DNA from: Deltaproteobacteria bacterium
GTDB lineage: Bacteria; Myxococcota_A; Polyangia; Polyangiales; Ga0077539
Direction: 5' to 3'
Length of the DNA stretch: 64,000 nt
Assembly (NCBI GenBank): GCA_030694465.1
Contig: JAUXYJ010000054.1
Coordinates: forward strand, 310,001-374,000
In this document: piece after piece, positions 42,425-51,500 of the stretch
Layout: each line of letters starts with the position of its first letter
How positions within the stretch are numbered: the stretch's first letter is position 1
Notes under the pieces: generated by a model
The model's input: the letters and a program-made list of their open reading frames with translations, nothing else
Database searches by the model: none
What the model was told of the DNA's origin: nothing
Translations under genes and position numbers: made by a program

Positions 42425-42525
42425 TGCCTCGAAGGCGCAGGCGTGATCGTGGCGCGCACGTGGCCCACAATCGGACGGCGCCAAGCGACGAAGGACTACA
42501 TTGTCCGCCGGCGCGTTCTTCGGTG

Positions 42526-45500
42526 ATGGGTATACTGCGCGACATGCAACGGTACCGAAGCGCTCTATGGAAAGCGCTGGTTGTTCTTCTCGCGTGCGCC
42601 TGCGCGTCCTACGTCACGATTGCCAACAAGGGCCGAGGGTTTGGTTTTCAGCTCTCAGTGCAGGGAGGCACACCCGCGACGGCGCAGACACGCAGCGACC
42701 GTGGGCACAGGCCCCGGCGTGAACGTGACCCTAACTACGACCTGACGCGGATGGTAGCGCTGCGGTTTGCGCTGCTCGAGATCAGCAACAGCTACGTAGA
42801 TCCAGCGCGGATTCATCCACGTCAAATGCTTCTCAAGGGTCTCGAGGCGATCCAGCGCTCGGTCGCTCAGGTGCTCGTACGGCACGAAGAGAACAGCCGT
42901 CAGGTCACCGTGGTGGTCGACACCGCAGAGCACGTGTTTGAGATCGGCGATGTTGACTCGCCGTGGAAGCTTCAGACGCGTTGGCGAGAGATTTTTCAGT
43001 TCTTGCAGCAACATCTGCGCTCGCAAGAAGAGGTTGATTTACAAGCTGTCGAGTACGCCGCCGCGAACGGCATGCTTCACACACTGGATCCGCACTCGAT
43101 TTTGCTCACACCCGAGCAATTTTACGACATGCGCATTCAAAATGGCGGCGCGTTTGGAGGGCTAGGGATCGTCATTTCGCTACGCGATGGCCTGCTCACC
43201 GTGATGAACACGATGCCCAACGCGCCCGCGACACGGAGCGGCGTCCGTCGCTTCGATCGGATCATGCGGATCAACAGCGAGAGCACGCTCAACATGACCC
43301 TGAGCGAGGCCGTCAACCGCCTCCGAGGCGAGCCGGACACCAACGTTGACGTCTGGATCCGACGCGACGGCGAGGGAGGTTTTCGCGAGCCACGACGCTT
43401 TACGCTGACCCGCGCAGAGATCCACGTCGAGAGCGTCGAGTCGCGCATGCTCGCGCAAAACGTGGGCTACGCGCGGATTAAGAACTTCGCCGAAGAGACC
43501 AGCGCCGAGCTTACCCGAGCACTCACGCGGATGCGCGAGCAGGGGATGCGGAGCCTCATCCTCGATATGCGTGGAAATCCAGGCGGATTTCTTGACCAAG
43601 CGGTCGAGGTCTCTGACCTATTCTTGCGCAACGGCGCCATTGTCGTCACAGCGGGCAACCGTCGCGAGGGCCGCGATCAGCGCGACGCCGTCGAAGCGGG
43701 CACCGAGCCCAACTACCCCATGGTCGTCCTGATCGATGGCGGCAGCGCGAGCGCGAGCGAGATCGTCGCCGGAGCGCTCAAGAACAACAACCGCGCGCTG
43801 ATTGTGGGCCAGCAGTCGTTTGGCAAGGGCAGCGTGCAGACCATTCGTCCGGTGGGCGACGGTGGAGCGCTCAAGATCACGATCAACCAGTACCTTACGC
43901 CCGGCGATGTGAGCATCCAGGGCGTTGGGATCACGCCCGACATTGAGCTTCGACCCATGACGGTCGACGCGCTCGACATGGACCTCGAAGCCGACCGCGC
44001 ATACGTGCGCGAAGCTGACTTGACCGCACATCTGACGTCCAACCGAACACGTGACATGGGCGCCGCCGCAGAGACGCTGCAGTATTTCTTCAGCAGCGAA
44101 GACCGAGAGCGCCTACGAATCAACGGGCCTGACGAAGAAGACTCTGCGCGCCGCGAGGATTTTTGGCTGCGCTTTGGGCGCGAGCTGCTCTCGTCACAGA
44201 TCCGCCCCACGCGCCTTGAGGGCCTCGCGGATGCTCGCCCCCATATTGCGCGCATCCGACAGGCAGAGCTTGAGAGCGTGGCGCGCGCGCTCGCGGCGAT
44301 GCCTCAGCACATTGACTGGGCCGATGGCCCCAATCGTGCGGGCGCTCAGCTTGAGGTGACCTCGGCGCTCTCGCGTCCCACGGGCACACCTGGCGAACCC
44401 TTGGACCTCACGGTCACAGTCACCAATCGTGGGACCAGCCCTGTCTATCGGCTGCGAGCCAACACCAAGAGTGACAACCCTCTGTTTGAAAACCGAGAGC
44501 TGGTCTTTGGCCGCGTCGATCCCGGACAGAGCCGTGTCTGGACCGCGCCGCTCGGGTTGTGCCAAATCGAAGGGTTTCGGTTTGGTTCGAGCACGCACCC
44601 ACCGCCCAACGCGCGCCGCGTGTGCAATGTCCCCCTTGGCTCCCTCTCGCGCGTTGACGGCATCCGATTTGAGTGGAGCGAGTCACACAACCACGTTCCT
44701 GCGACCGCCACACCAGTTCGCGCGGAGGTCCGTGGGCTCGAACGGCCAAGCTACGCTTATGGCTGGCAATTCGCTGATAATTTGCAGGGCAATGGCGACG
44801 GTCGGCTTCAGCGTGGCGAGCGCGGGACGCTGTACTTTACGATGCGCAACATTGGCCGTGGGCGCGGCTACGAGACGCAGGTAAACCTGAAGAATCTCTC
44901 TGGGCAGGGCGTCATTTTGGCGGACGGACGATTTAGCTTTCGGCAAGTCGCGACCAATGAAGAACGCCAAATGGCTTTTACGTTCTCTGTCGAGAACGAC
45001 TTTCGAAGCACCGAGCGGGCCATCAAGCTTGAGGTGACGATCGAGGACGAAGATCTCCGCGAGGTTGTCACGCAGCGAATTTTGCTTCCGCTCGCAGACG
45101 CACAGCCCGTCGCAGCCGCGTCAGGGTTCTTTATCGCTGGGGCCACTACGCAGGCATTCGAGTCGTCCGGAGCCGATGTGCGACCGGTCGCACGATTGGG
45201 AGCAGGACAGCGCGTGGCGATCACTGGCCGCGCGGGAGATTGGCTCCGCGTTGAGCTCGCGCGCAATCACCCCGCGTGGGTGCGCCGAGGCGAGGCGGGT
45301 GCTGCGTTGCCCTCTGCGCGTCCGATGGCGTGGGTCATGCACAACGAACCCCCCGTCATTGAGACCGCGCTTGGACAGACGCTCGCGGTGCGTGAGGCCT
45401 CGGTGCATCTCGCGGGACTGATCCGCGACGAAGCGCGCGTGCTCGATTACTACGTCTTTGTAGGAAACCGGAAGGTGATCTACCGCTCGAACCGCAGCGG

Positions 45501-45696
45501 AACCGATCCACGCTCGATCGCCATGGACGCAGACCTTCCGCTCAGGCCCGGGAGCAACCTCGTGAGCATCATTGCGCGCGAGGACTCCGACACGGTCGCC
45601 CGACGAGGGTTTGTCATCCGCCGTGACGGCCCCAATGGCGAGCTGCTCGCGACGCCTCGCGCTGGCGAAGCCGAGGCCGAGCAAGAAGACGACTGA
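42526..45696 (+). CDS. S41-family (CtpA/Prc-like) protease with long C-terminal extension
   Basis: About 1056 aa from ATG 42526. An N-terminal helix, LWKALVVLLACACASYVTIA (about 13-32), anchors or exports it. A PDZ domain lies at about 208-270 (GGLGIVISLRDGLLTVMNTM, RFDRIMRINSESTLNMTLSE). The protease domain follows, with GGSASASEIVAGALKNNNRA (Ser409) and QQSFGKGSVQTIRPVG (Lys434). The 25-residue Ser-Lys spacing equals that of E. coli Prc. After residue 480 come about 570 residues absent from Prc: helical linker, two beta-sandwich, CARDB-like segments (LDLTVTVTNRGTSPVYRLRA and RGTLYFTMRNIGRGRGYETQ), an SH3-like domain (LGAGQRVAITGRAGDWLRVE) and a further beta domain. It is likely a periplasmic protease with substrate- or wall-binding modules. 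Confidence 0.9.
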   Translation: MGILRDMQRYRSALWKALVVLLACACASYVTIANKGRGFGFQLSVQGGTPATAQTRSDRGHRPRRERDPNYDLTRMVALRFALLEISNSYVDPARIHPRQMLLKGLEAIQRSVAQVLVRHEENSRQVTVVVDTAEHVFEIGDVDSPWKLQTRWREIFQFLQQHLRSQEEVDLQAVEYAAANGMLHTLDPHSILLTPEQFYDMRIQNGGAFGGLGIVISLRDGLLTVMNTMPNAPATRSGVRRFDRIMRINSESTLNMTLSEAVNRLRGEPDTNVDVWIRRDGEGGFREPRRFTLTRAEIHVESVESRMLAQNVGYARIKNFAEETSAELTRALTRMREQGMRSLILDMRGNPGGFLDQAVEVSDLFLRNGAIVVTAGNRREGRDQRDAVEAGTEPNYPMVVLIDGGSASASEIVAGALKNNNRALIVGQQSFGKGSVQTIRPVGDGGALKITINQYLTPGDVSIQGVGITPDIELRPMTVDALDMDLEADRAYVREADLTAHLTSNRTRDMGAAAETLQYFFSSEDRERLRINGPDEEDSARREDFWLRFGRELLSSQIRPTRLEGLADARPHIARIRQAELESVARALAAMPQHIDWADGPNRAGAQLEVTSALSRPTGTPGEPLDLTVTVTNRGTSPVYRLRANTKSDNPLFENRELVFGRVDPGQSRVWTAPLGLCQIEGFRFGSSTHPPPNARRVCNVPLGSLSRVDGIRFEWSESHNHVPATATPVRAEVRGLERPSYAYGWQFADNLQGNGDGRLQRGERGTLYFTMRNIGRGRGYETQVNLKNLSGQGVILADGRFSFRQVATNEERQMAFTFSVENDFRSTERAIKLEVTIEDEDLREVVTQRILLPLADAQPVAAASGFFIAGATTQAFESSGADVRPVARLGAGQRVAITGRAGDWLRVELARNHPAWVRRGEAGAALPSARPMAWVMHNEPPVIETALGQTLAVREASVHLAGLIRDEARVLDYYVFVGNRKVIYRSNRSGTDPRSIAMDADLPLRPGSNLVSIIAREDSDTVARRGFVIRRDGPNGELLATPRAGEAEAEQEDD

Positions 45697-46065
45697 GCCC
45701 TGCCGAGGGGAGTGGGTGCACTTGAGAGGGGGGGCCTTCGGGGGACTCCGGCGACATCGCCGGGCGTCGACTCGCACCGACAGTGCAGAGGCCGATACCT
45801 GTGAATTTCTTGATAATTCGCAGGTGAAGTAGCTCTGAGGGCGACACGACTTGACCCTGCAGATCCAGCAAGCGCGAGGAGTTCTGTAGATTCTTTGGAA
45901 AATACCAGGGGAATGTGCAGGATTGTGTGCGCAGTCCGTAGACGCGGGCTGGGTTCAGGTGATAAGAGCCCAACAAAGTACCTGGAAATTTGGCTGCTTC
46001 TTGGTGTGAAGACTTATTCTGTCTTCTCCAAGTGAGCGCGCATCGCTGAGCGAGGGTGGTATCGA
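45697..46065. other. 369-bp gap between the S41 protease and the Lys/Ala-rich gene
   Basis: No convincing ORF. It contains the hairpin at 45797-45825 (listed separately) and moderately A+T-rich DNA from 45880 to 46020, presumably holding the promoter of the downstream gene. No clear -35/-10 pair could be fixed by eye. Confidence 0.5.
45797..45825. other. 11-bp-stem hairpin
   Basis: ACCTGTGAATT (45797-45807), loop TCTTGAT, AATTCGCAGGT (45815-45825): 11 pairs including one G-U, with no T-run. It lies about 100 bp after the S41 protease and 240 bp before the next gene. It may be an mRNA 3'-end structure or an operator. Confidence 0.45.
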
Positions 46066-46833
46066 ATGGCAAACGCAAAGAAGAAAGCAAAGGGCACCAA
46101 GACGGCGAGCGCGACAAAAGCGCCTGCCAAGCCCGCTACGAAGGCTCCTGCCGCGAAGGCACCTGCCGCAAAAACTGCGAAGGCTCCGGCTTCGAAGGCT
46201 CCCGCTGCGAAAGCTCCGGCTGCGAAGAAGTCAGCTAAACCAGCAAAAGAAGCCGCGAAACCGGCTTCGAAGGTCGCCGCAAAGGCCGTGGAGGCTAGCA
46301 AGGCTCCAGCGGCGACGACCTCTGCCGAAGTCGCTGGCGTGGTCCGCAAAAAGAAGAACGTCAAGCGTGGCGCTCCCCCGATGCTGCCACGTCGCAATCT
46401 TCGTCGTGAGGTCCCTCCGCCTGGCTCACCGCCTCCGCCCCCACGCGCGCCCATGATGGCTGGGTCGCTTCATGCGCCCGCTCGCGCTCCTGAGGGACTG
46501 GATCAGACCAAGAAGCGCATCGCTCAGATTCACTCGCTCCTGAGCCAGCTCAAGAACATGAAGCGCTCGATGACGCGCCAGTTCTTTGAGATGGGTCTGG
46601 TGCTTGAGAAGCTCGACAACCCAGAGCTGTACAAAGCCCGCGGGTTTGCGTCGTTTGACAATTTTGTCGAGCGCGAGATCGAGCGCGATATCAACATTGG
46701 CCGAAGCGACGTCTCGGTTCTCCTGAAGATCGTGAAGATCTTTCAGCGCCCCGCCGCCGAAGAAGCGGGTCTTGAGCGCCTCCGAGCGGCCCTGAAGGCG
46801 ATGTATCCCGAGCCTGGAACCCTCAGCGCCTGA
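46066..46833 (+). CDS. Lys/Ala/Pro-rich histone-tail-like protein with DNA-binding-like C-terminal domain
   Basis: 255 aa. Residues 1-85 are AKAP/AAKAP repeats (KAPAAKAPAAKTAKAPASKA), like eukaryotic histone H1 tails and bacterial HU/AlgP-type tails. Residues 86-145 are basic and Pro-rich. The C-terminal domain (about 145-240) is helical: KKRIAQIHSLLSQLKNMKRS, then FEMGLVLEKLDNPELYKARG, FASFDNFVEREIERDINIGR and SDVSVLLKIVKIFQ. The phrase (Y/F)xSFxxFxExE...xxxSxxxxLxxI resembles the DUF3102-like helical domains of plasmid and developmental proteins. It is likely a DNA-binding nucleoid-type protein, by composition and fold only. An acceptable GAGGG site precedes the ATG, and a weak terminator follows at 46918. 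Confidence 0.75.
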   Translation: MANAKKKAKGTKTASATKAPAKPATKAPAAKAPAAKTAKAPASKAPAAKAPAAKKSAKPAKEAAKPASKVAAKAVEASKAPAATTSAEVAGVVRKKKNVKRGAPPMLPRRNLRREVPPPGSPPPPPRAPMMAGSLHAPARAPEGLDQTKKRIAQIHSLLSQLKNMKRSMTRQFFEMGLVLEKLDNPELYKARGFASFDNFVEREIERDINIGRSDVSVLLKIVKIFQRPAAEEAGLERLRAALKAMYPEPGTLSA

Positions 46834-47176
46834 GGCGCTCAAGAGCCCCTCAGATCAGGGCATCCCGTGCGGCGGCAGCCATCACACGCGCCGTGCGGGC
46901 CGAAGGGGGGACGTTGGCTCGGCGTGTGGCCGAGGCAGACTTTTTTTGGCCGCGAGGGTCTGATTCGTGTGAGTCAGCGTCGCCGCAACGCAGCCAAGTC
47001 CTCGAAGGCGTGTACAATCCGCCTCCTGCTTCCGCAAATTGGGTTGGGGCCTTGGTCGTCTCAGCACCCACGCGGCGCACTCTCGTCATTGTCCCACCCA
47101 TGTCTTCTCTCTTTGAATCGTCGCGACTTCTCAAACAAAACATCCGCACAAGCGCTCCCGCTAGGGGAGGCCAGCC
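46834..47176. other. 343-bp gap upstream of the CNNM/CorC-like gene
   Basis: An open frame at 46893-47180 has no start signal or domain and overlaps the terminator-like structure, so I do not call it. The gap holds that structure (46918-46947). The last 60 bp (from about 47100) are A+T-richer and may contain the promoter of the downstream gene. Confidence 0.4.
46918..46947 (+). terminator. Weak intrinsic-terminator-like structure
   Basis: CTCGGC (46918-46923), loop GTGTG, GCCGAG (46929-46934), then TTTTTTT at 46941-46947. The 6-bp GC-rich stem and T7 are right, but the 6-nt gap between stem and T-run is longer than usual. It would end transcription from the Lys/Ala-rich gene. Confidence 0.35.
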
Positions 47177-48487
47177 GTGATCGTCGGCTTACTCCTCACG
47201 GCGCTCTTCGTGGCGCTCAATGGCTTCTTCGTCGCGGGTGAGTTTGCGCTCGTAAAACTCCGCGCGACCCAGATCGAGAAGCTCAGCAAAGTTGACTCAG
47301 ATGCGGCGCGCGCGACGACCGAGATCTGCCGACACCTCGATCGCTATCTCTCCGCGACTCAGCTGGGAATCACGCTCGCATCGCTGGGCCTCGGCTCGTT
47401 GGCCGAGCCCCCGGTCGCAAAAGCGATCACCGAAGCGTTCGCGATCTTGCCGCTGAGCATCTCAGTCCGCGAAAAGGTCGCCCACGCGGTGGCGCTCACA
47501 CTGCTGACCGCTGTTCACGTTTTGTTTGGAGAATTGCTGCCTAAACTCATCGCGATCACCGCGGCCGAGCGTGTCGCGCTGACCGTGGCGAGGCCCATGC
47601 AGTTCTTCTACCTTGTGAGCTTGCCGGGGCTCTGGCTGCTCAATGGAGCCTCTACGTTGCTCCTGAAATTGCTCGGATTTCCGTCGCTTCACGCGGCCGA
47701 AGGCGCGCTGAGCGAAGAAGAAATTCTCGGGATGTTGGCCGGCGCGTACGCTCGTGGATCGCTCTCGGACGAGAAAAAGCGGCTCCTCGAGAGGGTCATG
47801 CGATTCTCCGACGCCGTCGCGCGCCAAGTCATGGTGCCACGCACGGACGTGATCTCGCTCGACATTGACCTGAGCATTGAGCAGGCGATCGCGCGGTCTC
47901 GTGCACATGGATTCACGCGCTATCCCGTCGTCGAAGGTCACAACCTTGACCGCGTGATGGGCTACATCAACATCAAAGATCTCTCCTCGGATCGACCGCC
48001 CCCCAACCTGCAGGCGATCTTGCGAGACGCTATCGTAACGCCCGAAGGAAAACCGCTCTTCGAGCTCATGCGTGAGATGCAGCGAGGGCGTCAGCATCTC
48101 GCGATTGTGTTGGACGAGTACGGCGGCACCAGCGGGATCGCGACCCTCGAAGACATCCTCGAAGAGATCGTGGGCGAGATTCACGACGAGTACGACGAAG
48201 AAGCCGCGCGCGTGATCGCGCTGTCTCAAGGGAGCTTCAGTGTCGACGGCTTGGCGAACAGCAACGAGCTCATTGAGGCAGGTATTTCGCTACCCGATGA
48301 CCTCGAAGGCGACACCGCGGGTGGCATTGTTCTCGCGGGCTTGGGGCGACTCCCGCGACCTGGCGATGTCCTCACGGTCGGCAGCTGGGAATGGCAAGTC
48401 GAGAGCGTCCGCCGTCGGCGCATCACGCGCGTGGTTGTGAGGCCTCGCGTCGTGTCGATCTCGCCCGCAGAGTCCACCTCGACCTAG
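47177..48487 (+). CDS. CNNM/HlyC-CorC family membrane protein (DUF21-CBS-CorC)
   Basis: 436 aa from a GTG at 47177. The N-terminal DUF21/CNNM transmembrane domain (1-190) has the family opening LFVALNGFFVAGEFALVKLR and later SLGLGSLAEPPVAKAITEAF. A CBS pair (about 205-325) contains ARQVMVPRTDVISLDIDLSI and VLDEYGGTSGIATLEDILEE followed by IVGEI, which is diagnostic. The C-terminal CorC/HlyC domain (about 345-425) carries FSVDGLANSNELIEAGISLP and GDVLTVGSWEWQVESVRRRR. Family members are magnesium (and cobalt) exporters, or are needed for envelope metal tolerance; the old name hemolysin is misleading. It is monocistronic and converges on the next gene. Confidence 0.93.
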   Translation: MIVGLLLTALFVALNGFFVAGEFALVKLRATQIEKLSKVDSDAARATTEICRHLDRYLSATQLGITLASLGLGSLAEPPVAKAITEAFAILPLSISVREKVAHAVALTLLTAVHVLFGELLPKLIAITAAERVALTVARPMQFFYLVSLPGLWLLNGASTLLLKLLGFPSLHAAEGALSEEEILGMLAGAYARGSLSDEKKRLLERVMRFSDAVARQVMVPRTDVISLDIDLSIEQAIARSRAHGFTRYPVVEGHNLDRVMGYINIKDLSSDRPPPNLQAILRDAIVTPEGKPLFELMREMQRGRQHLAIVLDEYGGTSGIATLEDILEEIVGEIHDEYDEEAARVIALSQGSFSVDGLANSNELIEAGISLPDDLEGDTAGGIVLAGLGRLPRPGDVLTVGSWEWQVESVRRRRITRVVVRPRVVSISPAESTST

Positions 48488-48510
48488 CTCACTCGCGGGG
48501 GCGAAGCCGC

Positions 48511-51500
48511 CTATCGGCGCGCGGTTGACGGGGCGATTCGCTGGTCTTTGTCGCTCTCGCCTGGCTCGTCACTCACCGGTGCGGCGGCAGCGTCAGGCTC
48601 TGGGTGGGCCCCGTCGTGGGTCTCGGTTTCGGTCTCGTGCGCGCGAGGCGCGGCTTGGGAGACCAGCTCGACCCAGCGCGTCATGGCGGCCACCGAGAGC
48701 GCGTAGTCGCCCGCGTGAAATCGCGAGCGCGCGATAAAGAACAGGACCTCTGGGTGGGCACTGACCCACTCGCGTTCTTCTTGCGCGAGCCGCTCAAGAT
48801 ACTGACTCGCCTGTGCGAACTGTGACAGAGCTCCAGGGAGCGTGCTGCACTTGTACATCAGGTAGCCACGCAAGAACCGCACACTGGGTCCAGCGTGGTC
48901 TCGCACGGAGGAGGGCAGGCCTTCCAGTGTCGCGAGCGACGTGCGAAACGAGCCCTGCTGGAGCTGCTCGACCGCGGTCCTGAATCGACTCACCAGCTCT
49001 CGTTCGCCCTCTGCCGACAGGTCCGGAGCAGCCCGAGCGCCGTCCAACCGCAGCGGCGGTTCACGATGGGTGACCATCGCGGTCCAGAGATCATTGGCGC
49101 GCTGAAGCTCAACGGGGACCTCTCGCGTGCCCAGCTCTCGCGTGGCACGGTCGAGCACCTCTCGGACGCGGTCGGGGCGCCCATGCGCGAGCAAAGCCAC
49201 CGCGAAGCGAGCAAACGAGCGAGCTCGCGCGGCGGACTCAACCGGCAGTTGCAGCTGATCAAGCACGCGACCGTAGGGCCAGTGCTCATCGTAGAGCGTC
49301 TCGACGTAGCCCGAGAACGCGTCGTAGCCAATCAGGTCACGGGGCGCAGCGAACTCGATGAGCGCGTTGTCGTCGGTGTTGAGCGGAGCCAGCGTCCGGC
49401 GGCACGTGGCCGCGGGGCAGGGCTCTGCGTTGGTCGCAAAGAGCTTGCGGACCCAGCGGCCTTCTTCGAGCCGGTCCTCGAGATGGCTGTAGCGCATGAG
49501 CTCTGAGCGCGAGGCAAACAGCATGCGCGCGATGATGTCCTCTGCGCGCTCGACGCGTGCTTGCGTCAACACGTTGCGCACAGGCTCGTGGCGATCGATC
49601 ACCGCTTGGATCCGAGGCGCGTCGAGCGCAAGCGGATGAAAGGACGCGAGCACTACGGTGTCCGAAGAGAATGCGTCGGCAGCGAACACGCGAACATAGG
49701 GAAATACCTCGCCAATCGTCCGATAGATCGTGCGGATATTGTCGGGTGAGAGCTCATAGAGCTGTACCCATTGGACAAACACGCCATCGTCGGCCACTGA
49801 GCGAGCGGCCGAGCGAAAGTGATCCACGGTAAACAGATTCGAGACGCCCGTGATCCAAGGGTTTGAGGGCTCAGAGATCACCACGTCGTATTTGCGTGGC
49901 GTGCTCGCGAGAAAATTGCGGCCGTCGTTGTTGAGAATCGTGAGCCGCGGGACCTGCACAAACGGAAACTGCGGCACGTTGTACTCAAGGTGATTGACCG
50001 CTGAGAAGTATCGTGAGGCCTCGATGGTCGCGCGCTCGAGCTCGATCACATCGACGCGTCGCACAGGAAATTGCAGGGCGGTTCCGACTGTCACGCCCGA
50101 ACCCCAGCCCACAATGGCCACGTCGAGGTTCTCGGGACCGCGCGGATGAAACAAGAGTGGCAGCGCCGCGACGAGCACCTGAGTGGGCATGTCATCGCCG
50201 TTGGACGCGTCGACTTTGCCGTTGTTTTTCAGCGCAAGATGAACGTTTTCGCCGACGGTCCATCGCTCGACGGTGACCGTGGTGGTCACGCCGTCGCGAT
50301 AGAAAATGGGGTTTCCGTCGTCGAGGCCTTGCTCGCGATCTGAAGGCTCGTTCTCGACGCACTGGTTATTTTCACGCCGAATCATCGAGTCAGCGAGCGA
50401 CAAGCGAAAGACGCCCATGGTCATGCGCTCTTGATTCCATGAGCGCGGAAACACCGAGAACCGACCATGCGAGCGCTCCAGACGCCCCGTACGACCGATG
50501 ACGACCCCGGTCGCTGCGATCGCGAGCATCACCGCCGCGATGGGTACCAAAACGTATTTGACCGGCTCTTCGCCTGGCGAAGTGAGCAAGAGGTACAACG
50601 CGATCGCGAGGTTTACGCCAATCGCGATGTAGAACGCTGACTCCATCCCCACGAAGGGCATGATGACAAAGCCGGTCAAGAACGAGCCCACGATTGAGCC
50701 GATGGTGTTGAGCGAATAGACCTTTCCGGTGTCCGCGCCGACGTGGTCGTGGCCGTTGTTAAAAGCTCGCACGGCCAACGGAAACGTCGCACCCATGCCC
50801 AGCGTCGGAGGCAACGCCGCGGCCAGGGCTGTCACAAACGAGATCAACTGCACGGTGCGAACATGCTGCGAAAAATGCAGCTCGGCGCCGCGTCCGCATG
50901 AGTCCGTCGCGACCATCGCGAGGTACATGAACATGGACGGGACCTTGTCCTGAAAGTAGTACACGCACACGGCCCCGCCGGCGATCAACAGCTGGGCCAC
51001 ACCAAGCGCGAGCAGTGGTTTTTTCCACGTGCCTGCGATCCCGAGGCAGAGCGCCGCGACGATCACCGTGGCGACAAAGATCATCATCGAGACCCGCGTC
51101 CCGTAGACCAACAGCTGCAAGAGCGCCACGGCAATGAACGCGCCCGCGACCCCTGCCGCTTGCGCGAGCGATGGCTTCGCTTTGAGCACCGCACCTGCGA
51201 TCGCGCTTCCACCGCCGATTCCCACCAGAAACGCCATCAGAATGATCGTGAACGAGTACACCGAGCTCCCGATCACCATGTCGAGCGCGCGAGAGAGAAT
51301 CACCTCGTACGACAGCGCCGCAAAGCCCGATCCTGCCGCAGCAACGAGCACCGCGATCCGCGTTGCGCGTGTGACAACCTCGTCTCGGCTCTCTGCAGAT
51401 TTGGACTTAGAAGGCTCATCTTCGTCAGTATTTTCGCTAGCAGAATTCTCTTCGTCGGTTTTGGTTTCGACCGCTGACTCGAGCTTCTGCGGGAGCAGCT

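Noticed and set aside
46893..47180. 95-codon plus-strand ORF before the CNNM/CorC-like gene
   Set aside because: No start signal or domain, Pro/Ser-rich composition, and it runs across a terminator-like T-run.
47462..48229. 255-codon minus-strand ORF opposite the CNNM/CorC gene
   Set aside because: Antisense shadow of a gene with clear DUF21, CBS and CorC motifs.
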